Positions 1 through 5,223 of a DNA stretch of 8,625 nt are shown in pieces. The stretch spans positions 1 to 8,625 of the forward strand of contig OMRF01000206.1 in assembly GCA_900313435.1 (NCBI GenBank), written 5' to 3'. The stretch is from an uncultured Lachnospiraceae bacterium. GTDB lineage: Bacteria > Bacillota > Clostridia > Lachnospirales > Lachnospiraceae. The position numbers and the translations under genes are program-made. The notes beneath the pieces were generated by a model. It did no database searches. It was given only the letters and a program-made list of their open reading frames with translations, and was not told the DNA's origin. Positions within the stretch are counted from its first letter, which is position 1; each line of letters starts with the position of its first letter.

Positions 1-278
1 CACGATTCAAAGAATGTGCTAAGCATCCGCATATAGAAGAGAAGGGCTATGTTTTGTATTATACGAACCAATGTCCGTTTAATGCAAAGTATGTTCCGAT
101 CGTGGAGCAGACGGCTAAAGAGAATGATATTCCTTTCCGGGCGATCCATATAGAGAACAAAGATGAAGCGCAAAATGCCCCGACTCCGATCACAAATTAT
201 GCTCTTTTTCATGATGGGGAATATGTTACAAACGAGCAGATGAACGATAAGAAATTTATAAAACTGGTCAACGGATAG
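1..278 (+). CDS. GNAT acetyltransferase with YoaP-like C-terminal domain (5' partial)
   Basis: The reading frame is open from base 3 to a TAG at 276-278, so this is the 3' end of a longer gene that begins outside the window; the TTG at 54 is an internal Leu codon, not a start. The roughly 91 visible residues contain YYTNQCPFNAKYVP followed by NAPTPITNYALF and YVTNEQMNDKKF. This pattern matches the YoaP-like domain that follows a GNAT acetyltransferase domain in Bacillus YoaP and clostridial relatives. The CPF motif sits in a beta-strand/turn reminiscent of a thioredoxin-like fold. The acetyltransferase domain itself cannot be seen, so it is inferred from family architecture. The substrate is unknown. 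The stop codon overlaps the ribosome binding site of the next gene (AGGAGG from about 277), so the two are probably co-transcribed. Confidence 0.8.
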   Translation, partial: RFKECAKHPHIEEKGYVLYYTNQCPFNAKYVPIVEQTAKENDIPFRAIHIENKDEAQNAPTPITNYALFHDGEYVTNEQMNDKKFIKLVNG

Positions 279-290
279 GAGGGAATCGGT

Positions 291-608
291 ATGGCATCAA
301 CGAAAGGGTATCTTGATTTCGTATTAGAGCAGCTGTCAGGGCTTGACGAGATCAGCTTCCGGGCAATGATGGGAGAATACATCCTGTATTATCGGGGCAG
401 AATATTTGGCGGCATCTATGATGACAGGCTTCTTGTTAAGCCTGTTCCGGCGGCGGCGAAGCTGATGCCGGACGCATCAATGGAGCTTCCGTATGATGGC
501 GCGAAAGAGATGCTTTTGGTGGATGATATTGATAACCGGGAGTTTTTGTGCAAGCTTGTCGAAGCGATGTATGAGGAATTACCTGCTCCGAAGAAAAAGA
601 ATGGGTAA
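291..608 (+). CDS. TfoX/Sxy N-terminal domain protein
   Basis: This 105-residue protein matches the TfoX N-terminal domain family. Recognisable parts are FRAMMGEYILYYRGRIFGGI near residues 24-43, LLVKPV near 47-52, and a C-terminal helix ending in a PAPKKK tail. In gamma-proteobacteria Sxy/TfoX is a competence co-regulator with two domains. Firmicute proteins like this one carry only the N-terminal half, are common as single small genes, and have no settled function. The ATG start is supported by an AGGAGG motif about 7 bases upstream that overlaps the stop of the preceding gene. Residue length is normal for the single-domain form. A role in competence should not be assumed. Confidence 0.85.
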   Translation: MASTKGYLDFVLEQLSGLDEISFRAMMGEYILYYRGRIFGGIYDDRLLVKPVPAAAKLMPDASMELPYDGAKEMLLVDDIDNREFLCKLVEAMYEELPAPKKKNG

Positions 609-648
609 AGGAGATGGCTATTTACCAACTTATGGTTGATATTTATAA

Positions 649-855
649 ATTCTCGAAGTCGGACAATCGACGATCTACCGTCAACTGGAAACGCTGGTCG
701 ATGAGGGCATAATCAAGAAGTATACCATTGACAGGAACAGCTCTGCCTGTTTTGAATATGTTGAACCGGACAGCTATGAGGATGCAGAGATCTGTTTTCA
801 CTGCAAATGTGAAAAATGCGGAAAACTGATCCATCTACACTTACTGTACACTTAG
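649..855 (+). pseudogene. Fur-family transcriptional repressor, truncated at both ends
   Basis: In the frame of base 661 the translation contains VGQSTIYRQLETLVDEG, then SSACFEYV and CFHCKCEKCGKLIHLH. This is the end of the winged-helix DNA-binding domain and the start of the metal-binding dimerisation domain of a Fur-type repressor, including the CxxC zinc ligands (CEKC). An in-frame TAA at 646-648 lies just upstream of the recognisable part, so the N-terminal ~50 residues and start codon are missing. Downstream of LIHLH the family sequence is lost and the frame ends at TAG 853-855 after four unrelated codons, so the second half of the dimerisation domain is also missing. It is therefore a remnant. 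Frameshift or sequencing error alone would not explain the loss at both ends, because no continuation was seen in the other two frames. Confidence 0.75.
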
Positions 856-870
856 AAACGCAACCCTATT

Positions 871-1035
871 ATGATCATCAACGCCCTGCAGGCTACAAAC
901 TTGCAGGGCGTTTCTATTAAGCTTCATAACCGCACCTCCACCGGGCAGTTTTTGCCTAACAAAAAGACAAACGAGCGCATCATAGATGAAATCGACTTTA
1001 CACTTCAGATATATTATGATGACAAAGAGGGTTGA
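871..1035 (+). other. Unidentified 54-codon open frame, probable gene remnant
   Basis: An ATG at 871 opens a 54-codon frame ending in TGA at 1033-1035, in the same frame as the Fur remnant after its TAG. The second half reads like real protein (for example STGQFLPNKKTNERIIDEID, ending QIYYDDKEG), with a beta-strand-like acidic tail. There is no Shine-Dalgarno sequence before the ATG, and the first 14 codons coincide with a strong hairpin at 880-912, so it is unlikely to be a functional gene as it stands. I do not recognise the family. It may be the C-terminal end of an otherwise deleted protein. Confidence 0.25.
880..912 (+). terminator. Strong hairpin, candidate intrinsic terminator
   Basis: An exact 11-bp inverted repeat, AACGCCCTGCA at 880-890 and TGCAGGGCGTT at 902-912, flanks an 11-base loop. 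The stem is GC-rich and is followed by TCTATT, which is a poor T-tract. It could be the former terminator of the Fur-family gene. The alternative is an inverted repeat left by a mobile or deleted element. Confidence 0.45.
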
Positions 1036-1053
1036 ACAATCCGGTTGCTCAAC
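1031..1053. repeat. Imperfect inverted repeat
   Basis: GTTGA at 1031-1035 pairs with TCAAC at 1049-1053. After one mismatch the pairing continues through CAA/TTG and a T-G wobble to a 3-base loop. No T-tract follows on the plus strand. It lies in the decayed stretch between the Fur remnant and the AlkD-like gene, and its role, if any, is unknown. Confidence 0.35.
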
Positions 1054-1145
1054 GAGACAACAGTCGAAACAAGTGCCCTGTTATCGAAGGCGTGCGTAAG
1101 TTAGGGTGGCGCTGATGCAGGAAAGGATGAAAGGACGGACAGGAG

Positions 1146-1832
1146 ATGAATAAAACAGATCTGCACAAGAAGTTGTACAGTCTTCAGGACCTGAAATATC
1201 GTGATATGCAGATCAGGATAATTCCTACGGTTGATCCAAAGTCGATCATAGGGGTAAGAACTCCGGAACTTAGGGCTATTGCCAAGGAGATGCTTAAAGA
1301 AGGGGATTATTCGGATTTCCTCAAGGCGCTTCCCCATGGGTATTTTGAAGAAAACCAGCTGCATGCTTTTATCATTTCCGGGATCAAGGATATGGATGTT
1401 TGTATGAAGGAACTTGAAATCTTCCTTCCTTACGTTGATAACTGGGCTACCTGCGACCAGATGTCTCCGAAGGTCTTCAAGAAACACCGTGAAGAGCTTC
1501 TTCACCACATAGAGAAATGGATCAGATCTGACAAGACATATACCGTGAGATTTTCTGTGGGTATGCTGATGGAGCATTTCCTGGATGAAGACTTTGACCC
1601 CGTATATCCTGATATGGTGGCCGCTCTCAGATCCGAAGAGTATTACATCAATATGATGATCGCATGGTATTTTGCAACGGCTTTGGCCAAGCAGTACGAA
1701 AGCATAATCCCATATATAGAGAAGAGAAAGCTTGATCAATGGACGCATAACAAAGCTATCCAGAAAAGTGTGGAAAGCTACAGGATCACTGATGAGCAAA
1801 AGAAGTATCTTAAAACGTTGAAAACGAAGTGA
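1146..1832 (+). CDS. AlkD-like DNA alkylation repair protein (HEAT-repeat glycosylase family)
   Basis: This 228-residue, almost entirely helical protein matches the DNA alkylation repair family typified by Bacillus cereus AlkD. Those enzymes excise cationic alkylated bases such as 3-methyladenine and 7-methylguanine and grip DNA with HEAT-like repeats. Visible landmarks are GVRTPELR (36-43), DNWATCD (98-104), YTVRFSVGMLM (132-142) and AWYFATAL (173-180). Trp100, Asp104, Arg135 and Trp174 fall in the right order for AlkD Trp109, Asp113, Arg148 and Trp187. Two of the three spacings are identical (4 and 39), so the catalytic set looks intact. The length is normal. An AGGAG directly abuts the ATG, which is too close to serve as a ribosome binding site; AAGGA at 1131-1135 is better placed. 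Upstream lies a decayed region, so the promoter is unclear. The protein is cytosolic. Confidence 0.9.
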   Translation: MNKTDLHKKLYSLQDLKYRDMQIRIIPTVDPKSIIGVRTPELRAIAKEMLKEGDYSDFLKALPHGYFEENQLHAFIISGIKDMDVCMKELEIFLPYVDNWATCDQMSPKVFKKHREELLHHIEKWIRSDKTYTVRFSVGMLMEHFLDEDFDPVYPDMVAALRSEEYYINMMIAWYFATALAKQYESIIPYIEKRKLDQWTHNKAIQKSVESYRITDEQKKYLKTLKTK

Positions 1833-1856
1833 AAACGCTATTCTGAAGCCGCAACC

Positions 1857-1885
1857 TTGTATGAACAGCGTGGCTCTAATATAAT
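1857..1885 (+). promoter_or_regulatory. Candidate sigma-A promoter for the lipoprotein gene
   Basis: A perfect TATAAT at 1880-1885 lies 17 bases after TTGTAT at 1857-1862 (three of six -35 positions match). It is about 30 bases upstream of the lipoprotein start, leaving room for a short leader with TAGGAA as ribosome binding site. No terminator was seen between the AlkD-like gene and this point, so read-through is also possible. Confidence 0.5.
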
Positions 1886-1917
1886 GATGGGGATTATGAT
1901 TCATTAGTAGGAATTCT

Positions 1918-2715
1918 ATGAAAAAGAGATCATTAGCTACATTGACTATACTGGCCCTTGCAGTATTCCTTACGGGATGCCGGCAGGCAGGGGGAGCCGG
2001 CTCCTCTTCATCGTCGGCCTCAAGTGCCGTGGCTTCTTCTTCGGCTTCGTCTTCTCAGGCAGCAGCTCCTAAAAGTAATGACAAACTTTATGGTGCAGCG
2101 GTTAAAGATGCAGTGTTTATCGATGCGGACGAGATACTGCCCCTTGTCAACATAAGCAGGGATGATGAGAATGTAATCTGGGATGATCAGGGCAGGGTCC
2201 TCGTAGCCTTTATGCACAAATATCCCGACAGCTATCCGGCAGGAGCTGATATACAGCTCAAATGGGGGAATGTATGGTGTGTTTCAGAGAAAGAAATGTG
2301 CAAATGGGTTAAGGACAACAGCCAGGGAGTAGATGACTGGACCTTGAGGCTTCACCAGGTGATGGGGATGCCGACATCCAAGGGATACACTCATGTTACG
2401 GCTCTCTGGGTAGATGCCAAGCTTCTGTATCGCCCCGCCAATGTATCCGATCCTTGTGCCAGGATGGAGGTCAAATACACTCCCACCGGAGATGAAGCAT
2501 TTGACAAGAAATTCAAGGAGTGGTTTGACTCCAACATAATATGGTCTTACTTTGACAGCGCGTTTCCCTGGACCAGACTGGGATATACATATGACTGGGC
2601 AGATAACGGTAAGGAGTACGGCTTGAGCGAGTTCCTTATATTCGAGGGACCTATGGTAAAAGTCGAGTACACTTATGACCTTAAGGATTATGTGGAGCAC
2701 GCTAAGGAACATTAA
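1918..2715 (+). CDS. Secreted lipoprotein of unknown function
   Basis: The protein has 265 residues. Residues 1-20 form a classic lipoprotein signal: MKKR, a hydrophobic stretch, then the lipobox LTGC with Cys21 as the predicted lipidated residue. A Ser/Ala-rich flexible linker follows (about 26-50), so the mature domain should be tethered outside the membrane. The globular part (about 55-265) has dense aromatic motifs: GYTHVTALWVDAKLLYRP (156-173) and FPWTRLGYTYDWADNGKEYG (216-235), then LSEFLIFEG. Three further cysteines lie at about 121, 128 and 180. I do not recognise a named domain, although the blocks look like those of a conserved uncharacterised family. The ATG at 1918 has a TAGGAA Shine-Dalgarno with suitable spacing. 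It has its own candidate promoter and terminator, so it is probably not part of the downstream operon. Lipoprotein status is secure; function is unknown. Confidence 0.85.
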   Translation: MKKRSLATLTILALAVFLTGCRQAGGAGSSSSSASSAVASSSASSSQAAAPKSNDKLYGAAVKDAVFIDADEILPLVNISRDDENVIWDDQGRVLVAFMHKYPDSYPAGADIQLKWGNVWCVSEKEMCKWVKDNSQGVDDWTLRLHQVMGMPTSKGYTHVTALWVDAKLLYRPANVSDPCARMEVKYTPTGDEAFDKKFKEWFDSNIIWSYFDSAFPWTRLGYTYDWADNGKEYGLSEFLIFEGPMVKVEYTYDLKDYVEHAKEH

Positions 2716-2743
2716 CTGAATAATCTGAGAATTCGACTGAATA
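2711..2743. promoter_or_regulatory. Candidate LytTR operator: 21-bp-spaced direct repeat
   Basis: ACTGAATA occurs exactly twice, at 2715-2722 and 2736-2743, one repeat unit every 21 bp (two helical turns). Read on the minus strand, the 9-mers TCAGTTAAT (2711-2719) and TCAGTCGAA (2732-2740) fit the published LytTR half-site consensus [TA][AC][CA]GTTN[AG][TG] at 9 and 7 of 9 positions. Paired 9-bp sites 12 bp apart are the layout known for AgrA-type LytTR proteins. The pair lies immediately upstream of the LytTR gene's candidate -10 box, in an activator-like position. The first copy overlaps the lipoprotein stop codon. Binding is inferred. Confidence 0.5.
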
Positions 2744-2773
2744 CGCAGGCTTGCGTCTGCCGCTTATTCTTTT
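2739..2773 (+). terminator. Candidate intrinsic terminator after the lipoprotein gene
   Basis: GAATA (2739-2743) pairs with TATTC (2765-2769) and GCAGGC (2745-2750) pairs with GTCTGC (2755-2760, one G-T wobble) around a TTGC loop. The two stems are separated by a 1-by-4 internal loop. Four T residues follow (2770-2773). It is a moderate structure. It shares bases with the second half of the putative LytTR operator. Confidence 0.4.
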
Positions 2774-2777
2774 AGTG

Positions 2778-2783
2778 TATAAT
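2778..2783 (+). promoter_or_regulatory. Candidate -10 box of the LytTR/phosphorelay operon
   Basis: A perfect TATAAT lies 48 bases before the LytTR ATG. No acceptable -35 exists 16-18 bases upstream (the region reads GTCTGC), which suits a promoter that needs an activator. The 21-bp-spaced direct repeat ends about 34 bases upstream of the box. Confidence 0.45.
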
Positions 2784-2831
2784 ATTACGATTTTATATGC
2801 CCTCATCAAACAGTAGACGCGAGGAAAACAT

Positions 2832-3293
2832 ATGAATGCTTTGGTTGATATAGAAGTTGAGATCGATGACAGATACGTTGAGCCCAAGGTCAAGATCCTG
2901 ACGAAGGAAAGAGACCGGCAGGTTGAAGATATCATAAATGCTATTGAAAATGTTGCCGAAACCGGTTATTCACTGATACCGGCGGTGGGCGGGGAAGGCA
3001 TTACCTTTCTTTCCCAGAGAGACATAATCAGGATCTATACAGAGGGGCGCAAGGTGATGCTCCAGTCGGAAGACGGAACATATAGCCTGAAAAAGTCCCT
3101 GTCCGGCATCGAAGAAGAATTGAATCCGTCAAGATTCATCAGGATATCCCAATCGGAGATAATAAACATATATAAAGTAAAGAGATTTGATATCAATATC
3201 GCAGGGACGATAGGCGTTGAATTTGATAATGGTGTCAAATCCTGGGCTTCGAGAAGTTGTGTTAAGTCCATCAAAAAGCTACTAAAGGCCTGA
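2832..3293 (+). CDS. LytTR-type DNA-binding transcriptional regulator without receiver domain
   Basis: This 153-residue protein has a short alpha/beta N-terminal extension (about 1-50, VEIDDRYVEPKVKI) and a C-terminal LytTR domain (about 55-153). The domain shows the typical run ITFLSQRDIIRIY, RFIRISQSEIINIYKVKRF (101-119) and ending WASRSCVKSIKKLL. LytTR domains are beta-rich folds that bind paired direct repeats, as in AgrA, ComE and the HdrR/BrsR regulators. There is no phospho-receiver, so activity must be controlled another way, most simply by the DUF3021 membrane protein 17 bases downstream. The start is supported by GAGGA at 2821-2825 with a 6-base spacer. It is the first gene of the operon and the only clear DNA-binding protein in it. 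Autoregulation is suggested by the direct repeat upstream. Confidence 0.92.
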   Translation: MNALVDIEVEIDDRYVEPKVKILTKERDRQVEDIINAIENVAETGYSLIPAVGGEGITFLSQRDIIRIYTEGRKVMLQSEDGTYSLKKSLSGIEEELNPSRFIRISQSEIINIYKVKRFDINIAGTIGVEFDNGVKSWASRSCVKSIKKLLKA

Positions 3294-3310
3294 AAAGGAA
3301 AGGTGATATC

Positions 3311-3799
3311 ATGAAGTTTACATACAGGGTCATAGCGCTCTCATCTATCGGATTCGGACTTGGTGTTATTGTAGGTCCGCTGATCGCCGCGCTGACAGGA
3401 AGCCTTTCTGCTTCGGACGGGGCGATCCATCTTGTGGCTGATGAACTTGATCGCTTAATTGGCAATCCTCTTGCCGCATTTGTGCTGCAGGCAGTCGTAT
3501 GCGGGATTTACGGCGCTGTTGCCATGGGCGGTTCTGCGGTATACGGAATTGAAAAGTGGAGTGTTGCAAGATGTACGATCACGCATTATCTTATGGTAAT
3601 GATAGGCATATACGTGACAGGATTTCTTCTCAGATGGTTCAGTATAAATGATATGGCATCGCTTCTCGTTATGATTCCTATCATGACAGTACCATACTTC
3701 ATCATATGGCTGGTCAATTATATCTCATACAGAGTCCAGCTCAATGAAATAAACAGGGATCTTTGTGAACTAAAATCGCTTGCGAAGGAGGCTGCATGA
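3311..3799 (+). CDS. DUF3021 family membrane protein, partner of LytTR regulator
   Basis: The protein has 162 residues with four predicted transmembrane helices at about 7-29, 51-78, 88-108 and 115-140 and a cytosolic C-terminal tail. AVYGIEKWSVARCTITHYL (76-94) and YRVQLNEINRDL (140-151) are the family signature blocks. DUF3021 genes recur directly downstream of receiver-less LytTR genes in Firmicutes. By analogy with the streptococcal HdrM and BrsM proteins, the membrane partner probably holds the LytTR protein inactive; that role is inferred, not shown here. The start is supported by AAAGGTGA just upstream. Its last codons carry the AAGGAGG ribosome binding site of the next gene, and its TGA overlaps that gene's ATG (ATGA), so translation of the two is coupled. 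Confidence 0.9.
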   Translation: MKFTYRVIALSSIGFGLGVIVGPLIAALTGSLSASDGAIHLVADELDRLIGNPLAAFVLQAVVCGIYGAVAMGGSAVYGIEKWSVARCTITHYLMVMIGIYVTGFLLRWFSINDMASLLVMIPIMTVPYFIIWLVNYISYRVQLNEINRDLCELKSLAKEAA

Positions 3800-4602
3800 G
3801 AAATCTTAAGATAATGGTCACCGGAAGGAACAGGCGCATGGCCAATGACATTTGCGAGCATCTCGAAAATGACAGAGGATACATGCCCATGAAATGCGCT
3901 GCTTCAAAAGCCGCTCTATTTGAGATGACCTTAAATGAACTTCCCAATGTGATAATCATATGTTCCAGATATGAGAGCGAAGATACGGTCAAGGTATTTG
4001 ATATTCTGAGGGAAAGCGCAAGAAACGGCGCGATAGATATCATCGTGATCGCGAACGAGGAAGACCGTAAGTCATTTTTGAACTATTCCGGGCTTGACAG
4101 GTTCTATCTTCAGCCAAGGCCTGTTTCGCTGATGACATTGTACAGAAAGCTTGAGGAGATTGAGGCCAAAATAGAAGAGGATGCCGACAAATATAAGCTT
4201 GAAGAATATGTGAATGATAGAAATCACGATGAGCCCGATAAGAGGCATATCCTGGTCATTGACGACGAGCCCGAACAGCTGATGGTCATCAAGGAACAGC
4301 TGAAAGAATTCTACAGGGTAACTGTGTTGAACGGCGGGAAAGACGTATTTAAGGTACTGGACAAAACAAAGGTCGATCTTATCCTTCTGGATTATATGAT
4401 GCCTGAGATGGACGGACCGCATGTACTTCAAACGATAAGAGAGAGACCTGAATATGCCGATATCCCCGTAGTTTTTCTTACAGGTATGGCAGAAAGGGAG
4501 GCGGTACTTCAGCTTTTTGTCGACTACATGCCTCAGGGCTATGTGCTTAAGCCTTCTAAACAATCAGAGCTGGTAGCAAAGATCATTGATGCCATCGGAT
4601 GA
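3796..4602 (+). CDS. Response regulator with a degenerate and an intact receiver domain, no output domain
   Basis: The protein has 268 residues. The C-terminal receiver (about 150-268) is complete: acidic pair Asp156/Asp157 in VIDDEPE, phospho-acceptor Asp199 in LLDYMMPEMDG, Thr229 in FLTGM and Lys252 in VLKPSK. The N-terminal part (about 4-125) has the same alpha/beta pattern but lacks the active site: no acidic pair after strand 1 (KIMVTGRNRR), IIICSR where the Asp should be, VIANE in place of the Thr/Ser, and LQPRP in place of the Lys-Pro. It should be unable to accept phosphate and probably serves as an interaction or dimerisation surface. A charged helix-rich linker (about 115-148) joins the two. 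No DNA-binding or enzymatic domain follows. The ATG has AAGGAGG at 3785-3791 and overlaps the previous stop. It is probably the final acceptor of the phosphorelay encoded with it. Confidence 0.9.
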   Translation: MRNLKIMVTGRNRRMANDICEHLENDRGYMPMKCAASKAALFEMTLNELPNVIIICSRYESEDTVKVFDILRESARNGAIDIIVIANEEDRKSFLNYSGLDRFYLQPRPVSLMTLYRKLEEIEAKIEEDADKYKLEEYVNDRNHDEPDKRHILVIDDEPEQLMVIKEQLKEFYRVTVLNGGKDVFKVLDKTKVDLILLDYMMPEMDGPHVLQTIRERPEYADIPVVFLTGMAEREAVLQLFVDYMPQGYVLKPSKQSELVAKIIDAIG

Positions 4603-4610
4603 TAATTCTT

Positions 4611-4616
4611 GGGAGG
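4611..4616 (+). promoter_or_regulatory. Ribosome binding site that decides the HPt start
   Basis: GGGAGG lies 6 bases before the ATG at 4623. The alternative in-frame ATG at 4599, which overlaps the preceding stop, has no Shine-Dalgarno at suitable spacing and would place this motif inside the coding region. The shorter protein beginning MDISFLDEKG is therefore preferred. Confidence 0.7.
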
Positions 4617-4622
4617 TATGGA

Positions 4623-5219
4623 ATGGATATAAGCTTTCTGGATGAAAAAGGCATATCGACTAAGGATGGGATAGGCTATACGGGCAGTGAGCAAACATAT
4701 ATTGCGACTATTCAGAGATATTATAAGTCTTATGAAGGCAATAAACGATCGGTCGAGGAGTTTCTTGCTGCGTCGGATCTTACGAATTATTGCATTAAAG
4801 TACATTCCATCAAGAGCAATTCCAGGATGATAGGCGCATCGCATCTTGGAGATCTGTTCGAAGAACTGGAAATGGCATCAAGAAATAATGATCTTGCAAC
4901 TATAAAGGAAAAGACAGCTCCTGCGTTGAAAGAATACTCTGAACTGATAGAGATACTTCGGCCCATCGGCGAGATGGAAGCCGTAAAGGTAAGCGGTGAG
5001 ATATCCGCAGAGGAAGCAAGAGAGACTGCAGATAAACTCCTTAATGCGCTTGATGATTTTGATGACGAGCTTTCAGCGGAGCTTGTCAAAAAGCTTTTAG
5101 GTTACCCTTTCAGACTGACTCAGAAGCAAAAGGTAAAGGAAGCCGAGGAGCATATTTCCGATTTCTTGTATGATGAAGCCGCAGAGCTTATCAGGGAAGT
5201 GATCCCTTCTATCGAATGA
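4623..5219 (+). CDS. Histidine phosphotransfer (HPt) domain protein
   Basis: With the preferred start at 4623 the protein has 198 residues; a start at 4599 would add eight. Helical throughout, it carries the HPt signature KVHSIKSNSRMIGA at 59-72, followed by LGDLFEELEMA. His61 is the expected phospho-acceptor, and the Lys and small residues after it match active HPt domains. HPt proteins shuttle phosphate between the receiver of a hybrid kinase and a final response regulator, and both partners flank this gene. The C-terminal third (about 125-198) is an extra charged helical region with FDDELSAELVKKLL and SDFLYDEAAELI. It lies beyond the normal HPt bundle and its role is unknown. The protein is cytosolic. 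The kinase gene begins 4 bases after the stop. Confidence 0.88.
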   Translation: MDISFLDEKGISTKDGIGYTGSEQTYIATIQRYYKSYEGNKRSVEEFLAASDLTNYCIKVHSIKSNSRMIGASHLGDLFEELEMASRNNDLATIKEKTAPALKEYSELIEILRPIGEMEAVKVSGEISAEEARETADKLLNALDDFDDELSAELVKKLLGYPFRLTQKQKVKEAEEHISDFLYDEAAELIREVIPSIE

Positions 5220-5223
5220 CGGT

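Noticed and set aside
54..278. Stand-alone 74-residue protein starting at TTG 54
   Set aside because: The frame is open to the window edge and the upstream codons continue the YoaP-like domain, so the TTG is an internal Leu codon.
614..720. ATG at 614 just after AAGGAG, possible small peptide
   Set aside because: The Shine-Dalgarno abuts the start with almost no spacer, the frame is short, and it runs out of frame across the Fur remnant.
1063..1104. Short frame VETSALLSKACVS resembling the HVETVxLLSK ending of RlmD-type RNA methyltransferases
   Set aside because: Only about ten residues match from memory, with no upstream methyltransferase sequence; too short to call a pseudogene.
1101..1904. 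Long minus-strand open frame of 267 codons
   Set aside because: It runs antisense to the clearly homologous AlkD-like gene, has no family features and no ribosome binding site; a shadow frame.
2751..2783. TTGCGT at 2751-2756 as a -35 for the TATAAT at 2778
   Set aside because: The spacer would be 21 bases, too long for a standard sigma-A promoter.
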